Below, piece after piece: positions 1 through 13,500 of a stretch of 64,000 nucleotides of DNA. The notes beneath the pieces are model-generated. The model saw nothing but the letters and a program-made list of their open reading frames with translations, searched no databases and was not told the DNA's origin. Within the stretch, counting starts at the first letter, position 1. Every line of letters starts with the position of its first letter. The stretch spans positions 637,501-701,500 of the forward strand of contig JACCIC010000005.1 of the NCBI GenBank assembly GCA_018907035.1, in the 5' to 3' direction. The stretch is from Sycobia sp. Sy_11. Lineage: Eukaryota > Arthropoda > Insecta > Hymenoptera > Epichrysomallidae. Both the position numbers and the translations under genes were made by a program.

Positions 1-1678
1 TCCGTCTCAAACTTTGAGCGCCCTATCTCCATTACTGTGTGTTTGTCAGCTGTTTGTTTACAACGCAAAATGTATACGTATTGAAATGAAATACCAAAAA
101 TTTTGTAAAATGTCCTTTTTCTACAAAGATGCTGAGATATTTTCAAAATATTTAGCATCTTAAGCACGAATTTCGGAAATGAAATACTAAGAGGATGTTA
201 TATAAAAATATTCTTATTACACGATATCAATTGAACTGATAAAATAGCATGGAAACGAGAATATTAACTAAAACGAGATTTTGAATTGCTATATTCTTAA
301 CCTTGGTCTCTATAAATCAACCTAATTTTGTAAAATCAAAACATATTTATTACAATTCAAGACATTGTATATTATATATTAAATAATGAAAATAAGTTGT
401 AAAAGTAGACACCGCAATCACTATCTACATGCTTCGTAATTTGTTCTCCTTAGCATTTTTTTTTGATGACTTAGAAACTACAACTTTATTGTTAAATAAT
501 GCTTTAAGTAGATATTAAACTGTATACGGATAACAGCATCCTCAAGCTTCAACATGAAAATCATTAAAATTAAAAATTCTAAGCTATACGAAAGTTACGA
601 AATAAGCAGTGCGCGCGGAGCGTAATTTGTCAATTTATGCTAATTCAATACTTTGAAGTTTCAAAAAATATTGTATATTTCTAGAGGAAATTTGAAAGAA
701 TCAAGGATTTGATGATTAAGAGTGACAGCAAAAGTTTTTGCGGAGTTTGGATAAAAAAAGCAATGAGAAGGGAGAAGTGTGGAAGTAGGTAGCAATAGAC
801 TATTTGTAAGTCATTCTAAAATTAAGAATCTCTTTTCACTATTGATACAAAACATGGATAGGTTTTACTAAAACATGTGATATGAAAATATTTCTTCTAA
901 AAGTGTTATTTTCGATTTGAACTATTATTTATTTTTCTCATCAATGTCGTGTAAAGAAATATATATTTGCGTGGAAATTAGTAATTAAAATTTTGTAACA
1001 GTGTAAAGTCAAAAAAAAGAAAAGTAAAATAAAATTGAATTATAAATTATTTTAAATTTTTGTGATCAGATTTGTAATATGTATATTCTCTATTCTCTAT
1101 TACTCGTTATAAATGCGTAATCAAAATTATAGATGTTTTAGTAATACAAATCAATCGTGATTCTAACGTATTTTTCTGAAATGTGGAGCCTGTACTTATA
1201 ACGATGTCAGTCAGCGATGACTGCATGCACCAGTAAGTTTCATTCATAGCCTCGTTCAATCTGTTTTCTAAATATTTCCATTTTGTTATTAAATATGAAT
1301 TTCAACTGAGAGCAATACTCTAATAAAAATTACAATACTACTCAGTAACTGTAAAAATCTAAAAAATTATCATACTTCTCAGAAGATTATCGAAGCGAAC
1401 AATTTGGACATTTACCATTCGTCCCGTAAACTTTATTGGAAACTACGGTAATTTCTTTTAGATTTTCATAATACGTAATTAAATTACCGAATAGCATTGT
1501 AATTTTTGTTAGAATATATCGTTTTCTCGGTCCTCCATCCTTAAAAATCCGCAATCAGTAGGCCAAAATACCTTTATGGAAAACTCTTTTGAAATTTTAG
1601 TGAAACCCTTCCGTTTCCTATATATATATATACACATAGATGAATTTTGACCAGGTAGCGGCGCCGTCGGTATCTTAC
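1..1678 (-). other. Gene A intron 14 (runs off the window)
   Basis: AT-rich. Translating the minus strand I see no continuation of the alpha-2/delta sequence expected after ...VTASRAIFV, so the next exon is beyond the edge. No repeat of note. Confidence 0.7.
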
Positions 1679-1989
1679 CGACAAAAATTGCGCGGCTGGC
1701 CGTCACCAGGGTCGAGTTGTTGGCCCCGTCGTCGTCGATCGGTATCGAGAACACGAAGCTCTCCGGCTGCACGTAGTACTGCTCGACCGCGCGCTTGTAC
1801 CAGACCTCGTCGATCGCCCTCGGGTACAGCCTGCTGAAGTGGTCCGGCGGGGGCGGCGGCTCGCTCGACGACGACGAGGCCGAGGACGTGGCGTCGGTCT
1901 CGTTCAGTGGAAAGTCCTGCCACCTGGTCAGGCCGCTGCGCGTCGCGACGAACGCCAGGGTGTAGCCGAAGCGCTGGTGGAACTCTTGC
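1679..1989 (-). CDS. Gene A exon 15: last exon in window
   Basis: Residues 813-916 plus one base. [24 protein letters not shown], then a low-complexity insert [16 protein letters not shown], then [39 protein letters not shown] and RAIFV. FVAT(R/Q)SGLTRW and WY(K/R)RAxE are family signatures, and VTAS corresponds to NVVTASTSIQ. Acceptor TTGAACACAG, donor GTAAGA. It ends in phase 1 with no stop: the gene continues beyond base 1. Confidence 0.94.
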
Positions 1990-2244
1990 CTGTGTTCAAG
2001 CGCGGAACGTTAGGGCAAACCCTTCATTGCTTTTTCTCTACAGCTTCCGAAATTGTCAATTGTTATATATGATTTAGCTTTTTTTCCCTTTTTTTTGATC
2101 TCTAATTTTCTTACGTATCATTGAGTACATAGTATGAGGGTCAGATAGTATATCATATAATAGGTTCATTTGTCAAGCGCTATGTATATATAAGATGGAT
2201 ACTCAATAATTTAGCCGTTCAAAGAGTAATAGATAAATAGATAA

Positions 2245-2291
<47 letters not shown>

Positions 2292-4119
2292 CTTTACAGA
2301 AAATCAAATAATACTTTCAAAGCCTTATATATAGAATTGCGTAGCAATGCATATTAATATTTATACATGTAGACTTGCATTATTTTCATTAAATGATCAA
2401 ATTATTTCAAATAATTTATTTCTGTATATATATTTATATATGAATGCATACATGCATAAAAGTATGTAGGTATGGGAAATCTGTACATATGAAATAAATC
2501 TTACGAAACTTTCGAGAATTATATCAATTTCAGATTAATAAGATTTAAATGGATTTTTATGAATTCAATTAGCACGTTTTATGATAGTATAAGAAAAATA
2601 ATAGCATTTGTTTTACGGAGTCATCCCGTGCGGTGGTATCAATGGATTTTTTTGTTGAATAATTTTAATTTTACCACTGTAGATAATATAATTAAAGTGA
2701 TTTTTCAAAATGCGAAGTCGATGTAAAGATAAAGCAGTGAGATGCAAACGCGAAACTTCAAACGTATTTTTTCAAAAATTGTTTTTTTTTTTTTTTTTTT
2801 TTTTTAATTGACATCTAGGATTTGAGACAAACGTGTCGATTAATTTCGTTCAAATCTGAACAATGGATTCTCTAGATATGTGACTATGACTATCAAGGGA
2901 ATTAAAATTATTGACAAATATTGAACCGTTTTCTTTTTATTTTTAAAACAGAGTTTCAGAAAAAACGTACACTTATTGACAAAGTATTTAAAAATGCTTA
3001 AACAATTCAAAAGCTTAAATCTTTTTAAGTAATTCTAGTTCTAACGATAGAGAACAGGTCCGGCCCTGCGAGACAAACAAAATTTTCGTTCGGAAGCACG
3101 TTAAAATCAATCATATAAAACAAATTTACGTTATTCACATAGTTTGTTTCGGTATAACAATTTAATAACGATCTAAACAAGCTAGTTAAATACAAGTATA
3201 TAGATACACGTAGAGAACTTTCTCAAAAATTTTATTTTGCATAATGCTATGACCTACATACTTTTGCATAGTTTCTTTATACGGCTTTTACACAAAAACT
3301 CATATGATAACTTCGTTTCAAAAAATGTATTAATTAAAATTATTATTCTAATTAAATCCGTTTTAAATTAGATAATATAATTAAATAAATTTTAAATTAA
3401 ATAATATTAAAAATACATACTTTTCCATAGTTTCTTTATATGGCTTTTATACGAAAAGTTATATGATAACTTTGTTCAAAAAACAAAAAAAATAATTTAC
3501 ATATACAGACTGAATTACCAATTTCAATGTTCAAAAATGATATAGTAAAAATGTAATTTCGAAAAAGAAATTCACATCAAAACCACAAATGTATACACAA
3601 ATATGTATACGTCAAAAGCAAAAAAAGATATTTATGTTGTATATTTTTTATCTGAAAAAATCGATAGTAAGAGAGAGAGAAAAAACAAAATATAACTTTT
3701 CTTCAAAAAATATTTAACTCTCGCAAAAACACAGAGAAGTTTCAGCTCCACAGATTTTTCACAACATTCTCCGGTCTGGTATTCAAAAATCTGAAAAACT
3801 CGCAAAAAAGTGCCCATGTGCAAATCGTGCCGCAGGATGCAAAGGCATTAAGGATATCAAAGGATGGTAAAAGTGCAGAATACAGATTTTTATAAACGTA
3901 TAATATACTTGCTAATGAAAAATTAAAAGTTAGCTCAAGTCCAATGCATTAATGATAGAGGTGCGAAAAATAAAACGATAATATGCAATAAAACAAAATA
4001 AAACAAAAAAAAATATATATTATATGCAGTGACAGACAAAATGGCAAGGCGATAGAGATGCACGCGACTGATCAATTCATTTAATACTTAAATAAAGAAG
4101 GCGCTATAAATATATATAA

Positions 4120-4161
<42 letters not shown>

Positions 4162-4574
4162 AAAATAATAATAATCATAATAATAATAATAATAAAATTA
4201 TATGGTGCGATCTGATGAGACGTTACCTGGACAGAAGCTTCATCAGCCTAGCTAAAGGTCTGCATGGCGTAGTCAAAGTCGTAAGTTTTATTAGTAAAAA
4301 GGAACAGGTGCGTATTATGTCGTCGGCTTATAAATCCGACGAAGACAAAAAGAAAAAATTAAATGTGAACAATAAATAAATAAATCAATTCAATGTAAAA
4401 GTATAACAATGAGAGAAAAAGTATAAGAGTGTCCACGCGTGATTATACAAGTGCATTGTAATAAATTGTATATAAACGAAATATATATAATATATATATA
4501 TATGCGGTGCGATCGTGCAAACTCTCTTTGGTGCGTGTAAATATAATAACGATATATGATTTGAAACACTCTAA

Positions 4575-4636
<62 letters not shown>

Positions 4637-5051
4637 GTATATAGAACAGACAAAACAGACAGACTATATGCTCGTTGCATCTTGAAGAATAGAAAAATTA
4701 GATTATTTATTCTTTTCTAACGGAGATTTTATCTCGCTTAGAATTATATCCGGTGATTCTTCTATACATGTTAAACGTTACGTATCAATGTTACTTTGTC
4801 AAAGAATCCTCATATCAAATTCAAGATCGTAATCTCCGATTAATTTATCGCAAAAAAAACGATCGCGCGAGCGACATTTCAAGTTTTGCTTTTTGCAATG
4901 CCGATAGCGACGATTGGTTTTCTCAGATTTTATTTTTCAAGTTGCACGAGTAAATCATTGAATTGACGCAGAGACGTAATTTCCGGTGCTGGGCGACCCT
5001 GTCAAATCCTCGCTGACACTCTGGGCTGATTTTCGTGTAAGATATATATAG

Positions 5052-5101
<50 letters not shown>

Positions 5102-6848
5102 AGATATTAATATAAATATAAAGTTAATCATTAATCTAAACCGTTGCGAATAAGTCGCAATTTTTCGCTTTCTGATTTATATTTTAGAGTGGAAATGTAA
5201 TGAATTTAGGACGCGTACCCTTTCACGTTTCGACTTTTGTTCGGGTCTGCGAACCATTCGGTCATCATCCCGTCGAATACCAGGTTCAGGATGAGATCCC
5301 TGTCACAGTAGCGCGGATCCGTGTTCTCGTCCGTCTTCTTGCCATTCTCTGCGCGTGTAAAGAAACAGAATGATTCTCGTTAATCGCTGACGTGCAATAA
5401 TATAGTTCAAAGTAAAGTTTCTTTTTACTTTTTTGTTTATCGTCTAATTTTGGAATATAATTCTTAATTTTAATTAGTACTAACGAATGAGTTTTATGAT
5501 AGATTCTAGTGGTATCGTTGTCTGAGAAATTTGTTCAGTATGAATAAATACGAATTTAAGATTTGATACCGAAGTTTATAGAGTCACACTATTATTTTGG
5601 TCCCTTCTTAAACTATAACAATTTATTACATAAATCATATTTTAACTAATATAATGCGAATATGAAATCCGATACAAGTCTCTTTAATTATTAATCACTA
5701 GTAAATGGTCAATGCGAACTTCCGCTAATGAACTATATAACATCAAGGAAAGAACGTGCCAGTAGTAACATCCGTGCTTAATCAGACGACGGTTCTCTAC
5801 AATTTTGTATGAATCAAACAGCGGGCAGATATATGAAGAGTATAAAATTATCGCCCTATTCTGGCAGTTTTTTTTTTAATAGAATTGAATATCAGATACG
5901 TGAAATTTTTATTTTCTATCTTTATGTTAATTGTATCACAAGCTAAAAAGCTACCAATAAATGACTATGTAGGGGACACATAGTCTTAATATGTAAGGTT
6001 CAAACAGTTGAAGTCAGAAAATAGAGACTAATAATATTAATAATGACATTCAGTTAAATATTATATTATTCTTGAAAAAGCGGTCAATTAAAGAAAATAT
6101 CAGGCAACAACCTATCGGTACTAATTCCTGAATGTGCAGAAATTGCATGTTCTAGACATATACCTTTAATATTGCGATTCTTTTCCTTTAATGTTCTAAA
6201 GAATTTAAAAAACGCATTTATAGCAGACTATCTTACCCATCTATTTCAACTGTTAGGCGAACTCTTTAGATGGATAATGTTCAAAAACAATCATTTCTTA
6301 TTTAGAATGATTATTCATCATCATCCAACGACTTGAGTCACTATCAAAAATATTAAAATGCACTGTGTGATAATTATCTTCCGCATGCCATAATATCAAG
6401 GATAAGTGGATCTTTCGTCTTTTACAATAGTACAATGCGAAGCTATGATCTATCATTTGACTTCAATATTAAAATTCGTCAAAATATATTTATCTAAATA
6501 AATTCGTTCCTTATAATTTCTGACTTTCCGTATTCCGAAATTTCTTGAACGTAATGTAATATTAAATTATCGTTACAGCTGACTTACGAGTGGACTGCTC
6601 AAATGGCAGCGTGCCCCATTTCCAGTTGGGCTGCGTGGCCTTCTTCAGAAAGTGTTTGAGCTCCTCCTCAGGCGTGACAAAATTGTACGCGGTCTCGAAG
6701 TGATATCTGGAAAACAATTGTCTGTTGTTCCGTTCATTTTTAACTTATCGCATGTAGATTGGCGTATTGCTTAAATCGTAAATGAATTATTGCGAAATAC
6801 ATGTGCGAAAACGATATTCTTGGACAAATGTAGATATATGTATATATG

Positions 6849-6902
<54 letters not shown>

Positions 6903-7279
6903 TAAGCATATGATGTTAAACGATGCTTTTATAGGCGAGCAAAAATGTTGAAATAAAACATTTATATGAGAAGCGTCAATTAATAAAAACAAGAATAACG
7001 ATTGAATTATAGTGAAAAAAGGGTATTTTAATTTTTACGGGTTTCTCTGTAGCGGCTTGTAGTGTTTGTTTATGGAGTGTTTGGGCTGTTTCTTCCGTGT
7101 TGTTAATTTGTGTGCACGCTTGTGGTGTGATCTGGAAAAAATTTTTTTTTTCTTCCTATTCCAAAATATCGAATTCCTTTTGAGAAAATATAAAGATAAA
7201 CGAGTGAATAAGCATTGATTTGACGACAAGTTATTAATTTTGCACTTCGCTTTAATTGAATAGGGTTTTATTTATAGAA

Positions 7280-7328
<49 letters not shown>

Positions 7329-10300
7329 ATATTTTGCAGGACTGGAAGTATATAGTACGCGCTAAACGCGAGATTAAACGGTAAAATAGAGCAAGAGTTT
7401 TTTTTTTCTTCATTCGACATAAGAGCCAATACTTACTTGCAGTAAACCCAGTCTGGATGAACGCGCCAGTTTTTGCCCTTGAAGTAGTCATCCGCATTTA
7501 TACCTGCTACAGATTGTTTAATTTTATCTTGACTCATTGATCATATTTCGTGTTAATTACGTTATTTTATCTCTAAATAAAAGTTTCTTAATAAATTTAA
7601 GGTAGAAAAGTGTGGGTCAGTCAGAGAACAGAGTAGATATGAAAGAAAGAAATATAGTTATAATACAGGTGCTGGTAGTTATGGAGTAAATAATGACAGT
7701 CAATGATTCATGGCACTGTGAACGAAGGTATATACTATATCTTATAATGCACTGAATTTAACCAATACTTTGCACAAAGATAGTTCGTTATATACAATAT
7801 TTATCTTGCACATGTGCGTCGTGCAATTCTTGTATTACAGATTTTAAGAAAATTATTATTCTAATAAAAATAAACTAAATGAAACGTATACAAATTAGCA
7901 GCGTCGTATAATCATGATGTCATAAATAAGAATTTGTTGCTCTGTAGTAAATCTATCATTGGTTCGTGCGCACACAGGCACATGCGCATATCAATAGTAC
8001 ATAAAAAGAATTATTAAAAATTAATTACCGTCAAAATTTAAGCGACGCACGTCTCTGGGCGCATGAACTCGGTAGGTTACGTCACCATTGTTGTACAACG
8101 GTAGACTGACAACGACCGTGAACGGCGTATCCGGGATTCTGGCCGAGTCGTATTTTCTTTTCAGTTTGCCGACGCGTTTCTGTAAATCAAACAACAAAAA
8201 ATCGCCTTAGTTATTATATCTATATACGTACAAAGTAAAATTTTTCGTTACACGAAACAAATTGTCGACCATACTGGAATATCTCGAAAGTTAAGCGGTT
8301 TGAGAAGGACACTGAAAATATCGAGCATTCAGGAAATTCAGAGGGTTATCGGAATACCCGATCTAACACTTGATCTAGAAACTTAGTAAGGTCCCCTGAA
8401 GCTAAGTTCTATTTTGTTTTAATAAGGGTTCATATTTTTTGTAGAATTCAATTTTATAGTTTAGAATACGTCCAGACATGTATTTATCCATCACCCTATT
8501 TTATTCGATTTTACGAAGTTCAGACACTGACAATGCCTTTATTAATGTATTACATATTTCTTCCTTGATTATTTTCACTCGCATTAGAAATACATATATC
8601 GTTGATCTAACTATAATAAATCCTTAGTAAGGCATTCAGTATAAAATTAGAGAAAGTTTTTGATTTTCCAAAATATTTGGCTCTTGAGTTGTTCTCCTTT
8701 AACTGTTTACTTTTTGAGCCAAAGTCGTTCTTCAAATACATAATTGATTTAAGCACGTCAAAAATCCAAAGATGGATGTTTAAAAAAAGTTGGACAAATG
8801 CCTGCACTTATCTGGAATCATAGAAATCAAAACTTCAACAGAAAATGCACTGAAACAAAATTTATCAGAATAAGTAAAATTAAATAATTATTTATTTGAA
8901 TAGTGATAAATGAATAATTTATTTTCTTGAATAAACTAGATTCATTTCAAATAAATATGTATTTGTTACCATTCAATTAAACGTTTATTGGATTCTATAC
9001 TAATTTTTTGTTCAGTGGGGATTAAAAGTTTAGGTCCAAAAATGGATCTACTATTTGATCAACCTTTTAGTTTTTTCTAAAAGATTAATCTCGTGAGATT
9101 TTTCTTAAACCGCTTACTTTCGAAAATATTTCAGTGCGCAAGTTGCGCGCGACTTTAAGACACGTTGTATAAGTCTATAATAGAACACCTCAAAATGAAA
9201 CCTCAATTGTAGATTATCATTTCAACTTACCATGTTATCAAAGTGATATTTAGTGAACATGTGGGCATCGCTATGATCTTTCTGATTGATTACATCCTCT
9301 CGGAACTATAACATAATGATACGCGCGTATGAGACTTACGAAATCTAAGTAAATCTAATTATACGATAGATGTGCAAAGTTATTAAAATTTTTCGATTTG
9401 CAAGATGAATTTCGATGTTAATTAAAAAATATATCGTTATACATTTTGAGAAGTTACCTTTAAAAGTAACTCGTTGAATTCTCTGGATACATCATCGCCT
9501 TCGATCAATTCAACCTCTGCCATATCTACACTATTGTACGCGGGTTTTAATATTCCTTGAAACTAAAATGAATATATATATGTATATAATGCTAGAATAA
9601 ACTGTTATACATTCATTTAACATTAAGCACTTCGTTTTGAATAAACATACCACTGGTCTTAAATCCGGATGAATGAGAATGTAACCGTTATTGGTCACAA
9701 TGAATGCGTAACCATGAACGCCCAACTAACAAGAAATCAGACACCAAATATTGTTATGCATGAAAACTTATTCGGTAGAATACAATTTCCTATCATGCTT
9801 TAAATTGATCTTTGAATGAAATAATTTACAAACAGAGAATATTGTTTTTCTTATTTTTATTTTATTTTCTTTATTATTTTATTTTTATTTTATTATTAAT
9901 TTTATTTTATTTTTATTTTTAATTGTTAATATAATTTATTCTAGTAATAAGTTTTATTTCAGATTCTACGGGGGTGAACATAAACAAGGACAGTCTGACT
10001 GTCATTATTTTAGCTAATATATTATATTATATAGACTGTAAGACCGATAAAAATATTTATTAATTTAATTGAATGAAATAATAGTAATAATAACAGACAG
10101 TTTAGAATCTCAGCGACTGAAATAATAATTATTACCATGTGGGGCATCATGAGTTGTTTTATGTCATCGACCGGGACGTCCGTTCCTGCAACGCCCAACA
10201 GATTTGCTATCTTCGTCTGGAAAAATTGATAACGAGTGTAATTGGTAAAAGTATTTTCAAGGACGTGATTCTGTATTTGGCGACAATGATCAAGCGCAAG

Positions 10301-10529
10301 TAGCGCGATTTTGTCCCAACTAATCAACAATACACAAGATTATTATAAGCTTGTAACTACTATAATTGTATATATCGTATATTTTTGAAGTAAAGAAAAA
10401 ATACAATTATAAAAATTAACTATTAAACTCTAGATCAATGATAATTACAACAGTTATACCAATAAATTATTCTAATATAACCATACACTCTATGCGTATA
10501 CTGAACGAATAAGTAACTATATAGCAATG

Positions 10530-10592
<63 letters not shown>

Positions 10593-13500
10593 CAAATACG
10601 ATTCTTAAATAGAGATACCTACTCGGACGTTTTATGTAAACGTAACAGTATGACATTATATTAGATCAACTATTTAAAAACTCACTACTATTGAATAAAA
10701 AAAGCAGTAAATTCAAAATAAAAAATAACAACTTGTTATTAGAAATACAGAAACGAGCTTAAGAGATTTCTGATTTAAGTCACGATATAGCGTGATTTTT
10801 TTGTCAATCCAACAATCATTGTCTACATTTGTTATTCAAAAATTTATACTATATACAGTAATGCAAAACTTTGAACTATAACGATTGGTGAATTGAAACT
10901 ATAATTCCGTATCGTACAGACTACAATGAATTAATCTAATAGTTAAGTAATCTAAACTAAATTTTTGAATATATATATATAATTTACGATCAGTTGAGTG
11001 GTAATTTTGTAAAATACTTTACAGATACAAATATTAAAAATGTTTAATTACGTAATAGTTAATGCTAGAGAGAAAAAAACCACTGCAACGTCGTCTAAAA
11101 CTAACTATTAATTTAAAATAAGAAAAAAAACGTTTATACGAGGATCGGCAAATGTCTCTTGATAAACCTTTAGGAAGAATATTGTCTTTTAGTTAGATTA
11201 TACTACTCGTGTTAAAGTTCAGGGCAGAGGATTCACTAATAATAAAGATTTTCCTAAGAATTCCTATTTAAAACTGTCTCAACTAAATTTTAACAATATT
11301 CTAAGAGATATATGTTGAAAAACTATAAATAAATAAAGACGAAGGTGGACCTAAAATATTACTATGTCGCACTTCACTTCGCAATTTGATTTCAATTTGT
11401 TTTTTTGAATTTACTGTGTTTAGTATGATTGCAATTTACTATAAATTAAATACAAATTCAATATAAATGCAATTCACTATAAATAGTATATAAAGATCAT
11501 GATTATGGGATTAAATAAAAAATTTTAGTAAATAGATCTTTAAATTTTTGTCTTTGAGAAAAGTATCTTCTCTCGAAGAAATTAATGCGAAGAGAAGTAA
11601 CTAGTACGGTCGAGCATTAAGAAAGGACAAATATGATACAGGGTTATACTATATGCATCTTAATCAACTCGTTTTGTTTTGTTATTCATTGTTTTTGTTT
11701 TATTTTTGTTTTGTTTTTTTTTTTTAACTGCCAACCTCTCTCGTCTGTGTAACCCAGTAGGCGTTTTTCACCAGGACCTGCTCTGTGATGTTCTGCGGAC
11801 AAATTGGGAATTGAGAGGATCCGACGATACATAATAATCCTTGTTGATAGCTCGTTTTATTTGCAAATTAAATCGATCGATAATCGAGTGGATACAGTGC
11901 TTATATGTAAATGAAGTCAAATGTTAATAATTTTTATAAGTTTTCGAAATCATTCGTTTATATTGAAAATTGGCAACCTTGTTATATCTGCCAATCCGCA
12001 TGACAGCTGTTTATGGATGCGCAAAAGTAAAACAATATCAAATAAATATATGGTATTAGAGGTATCAAATTAAACCGATAAATTGCATTATAAATAGTTT
12101 TTTTGAAACTCAGATTAGATATAGATTGTTATAATTTCTCAAATTTTTTTTGTTAAAAAGATTGAAATGTATTGATATTGCAATTATTTTCTTTTTTTAT
12201 ACGGCTCAAGCTACTTCATTAATATATTCTGTTTCAAACAATAAATTCAATTCTTTACATTGTTAACAGGTCGATTATTAACGACTTATTGCGATATTGC
12301 TTAACGATTATTGCAATAACGTTAATTTAACGAGATTCTCTCTTACCGCATTTTCGCGTCGATCAAAGACCGGCATACTGACAGACGTCATCAGCCTGTA
12401 CTTATAAATGTCGCCGACCAAATTCGGATGCTTGCGGCTCCTCTTGACGTACTGGGCCAGCTCCTTTTCCAAGAACATCAGCTTTTTGTTCCTGCGATAG
12501 ATCCAGTAGCGCTCCTTCTGATCGTAGCGCTCTTTCTTATCCCACAACCAATCGGTGATCTTGGGATCGGCGATGTCCGCATAAACGGGCGTCCAGATCG
12601 TGGGATGGACGGTGAGGTTTAGGACAAGCGGCCGCGCCATCACTGCTATGTAGTTCAATACCTGTAGACGAAGATGGGAAAGATAAGGGTCGAATGGCTA
12701 TTTGAAAATGTCCTATTCGTATTGGATTCGAAAACCACCGGTTACTTAATCAAACGTAGGTTTTTTACTGAAATATTAATGTTATTTTACGATGTTCGTA
12801 AAGAAAGATTAAAGAAACTATGTATGAAGAAAACATTCCAAATATAAATGATTTTAGATGAACGAATACATTGTCAGTAAAACGTTCATCTAAAATACTA
12901 TTCAAGGAAAAGTATCTGATCCCACGAAGCACGAAGCTTTGTAGCAAAAATTTCAAGAAATATTACACACAAAAAAGGTTTCCTTCATCTTCCCTACAGA
13001 TAAACAAAACATTCAGAAAGCTTGAACGAAAACGTTCACCTAATCTTTTCGTCAGATTTATGGAATATATTCCACTCAATATTCCAAATATACAAACGCG
13101 AACTGATCCAGAATAGCTTACTATAACATTACGGAAATGTTACATGATCTTAGAAAATCCTTCTCAAAAGGTTATCTTAAGCTTTTTGAAAGAATCAAAT
13201 GTCAAAATTTTCACTTTATAATCACTTTCAAGAATGTGTCAAGAATTTTATTTAAAATATTATTTAAAATTTTATTTAAAAATACCTGAAATATATTTTA
13301 TGAAATATATTTAGACTTTTAACAATACTTTTCTCGAATGTTCGAAAGCTTAATGTTACTTAGCAATAAGTTTCAGTAAAATAAAACTTCCTTTTCATTG
13401 TATTCTTTCGATTTAAATATTTGAATTCCTCTTCGAATAGATAGACTTTATAATGTTTTATTGGTTGAGTATCAAAATATTTACAAGGTATAATTGTCAA

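Larger units (their letters stand above)
1990..5218 (-). other. Gene A intron 13
   Basis: AT-rich intron holding a (GA)n run, a T24 tract, the 70-bp direct repeat at 3256-3484 and (TA)n tracts at 4122-4158, 4579-4634 and 5055-5098. No coding sequence recognised. Confidence 0.8.
5349..9230 (-). other. Gene A introns 9-12 (around exons 11-13)
   Basis: Non-coding parts 5349-6587, 6707-7436, 7504-8028 and 8180-9230. (TA)n tracts at 6855-6895 and 7281-7324. Otherwise ordinary AT-rich intron sequence with nothing recognisable. Confidence 0.75.

Noticed and set aside
1509..1678. Extension of gene A exon 15 to an in-frame stop
   Set aside because: The residues after the GTAAGA donor show no resemblance to the family and would remove the conserved C-terminal quarter, so intron sequence is more likely.
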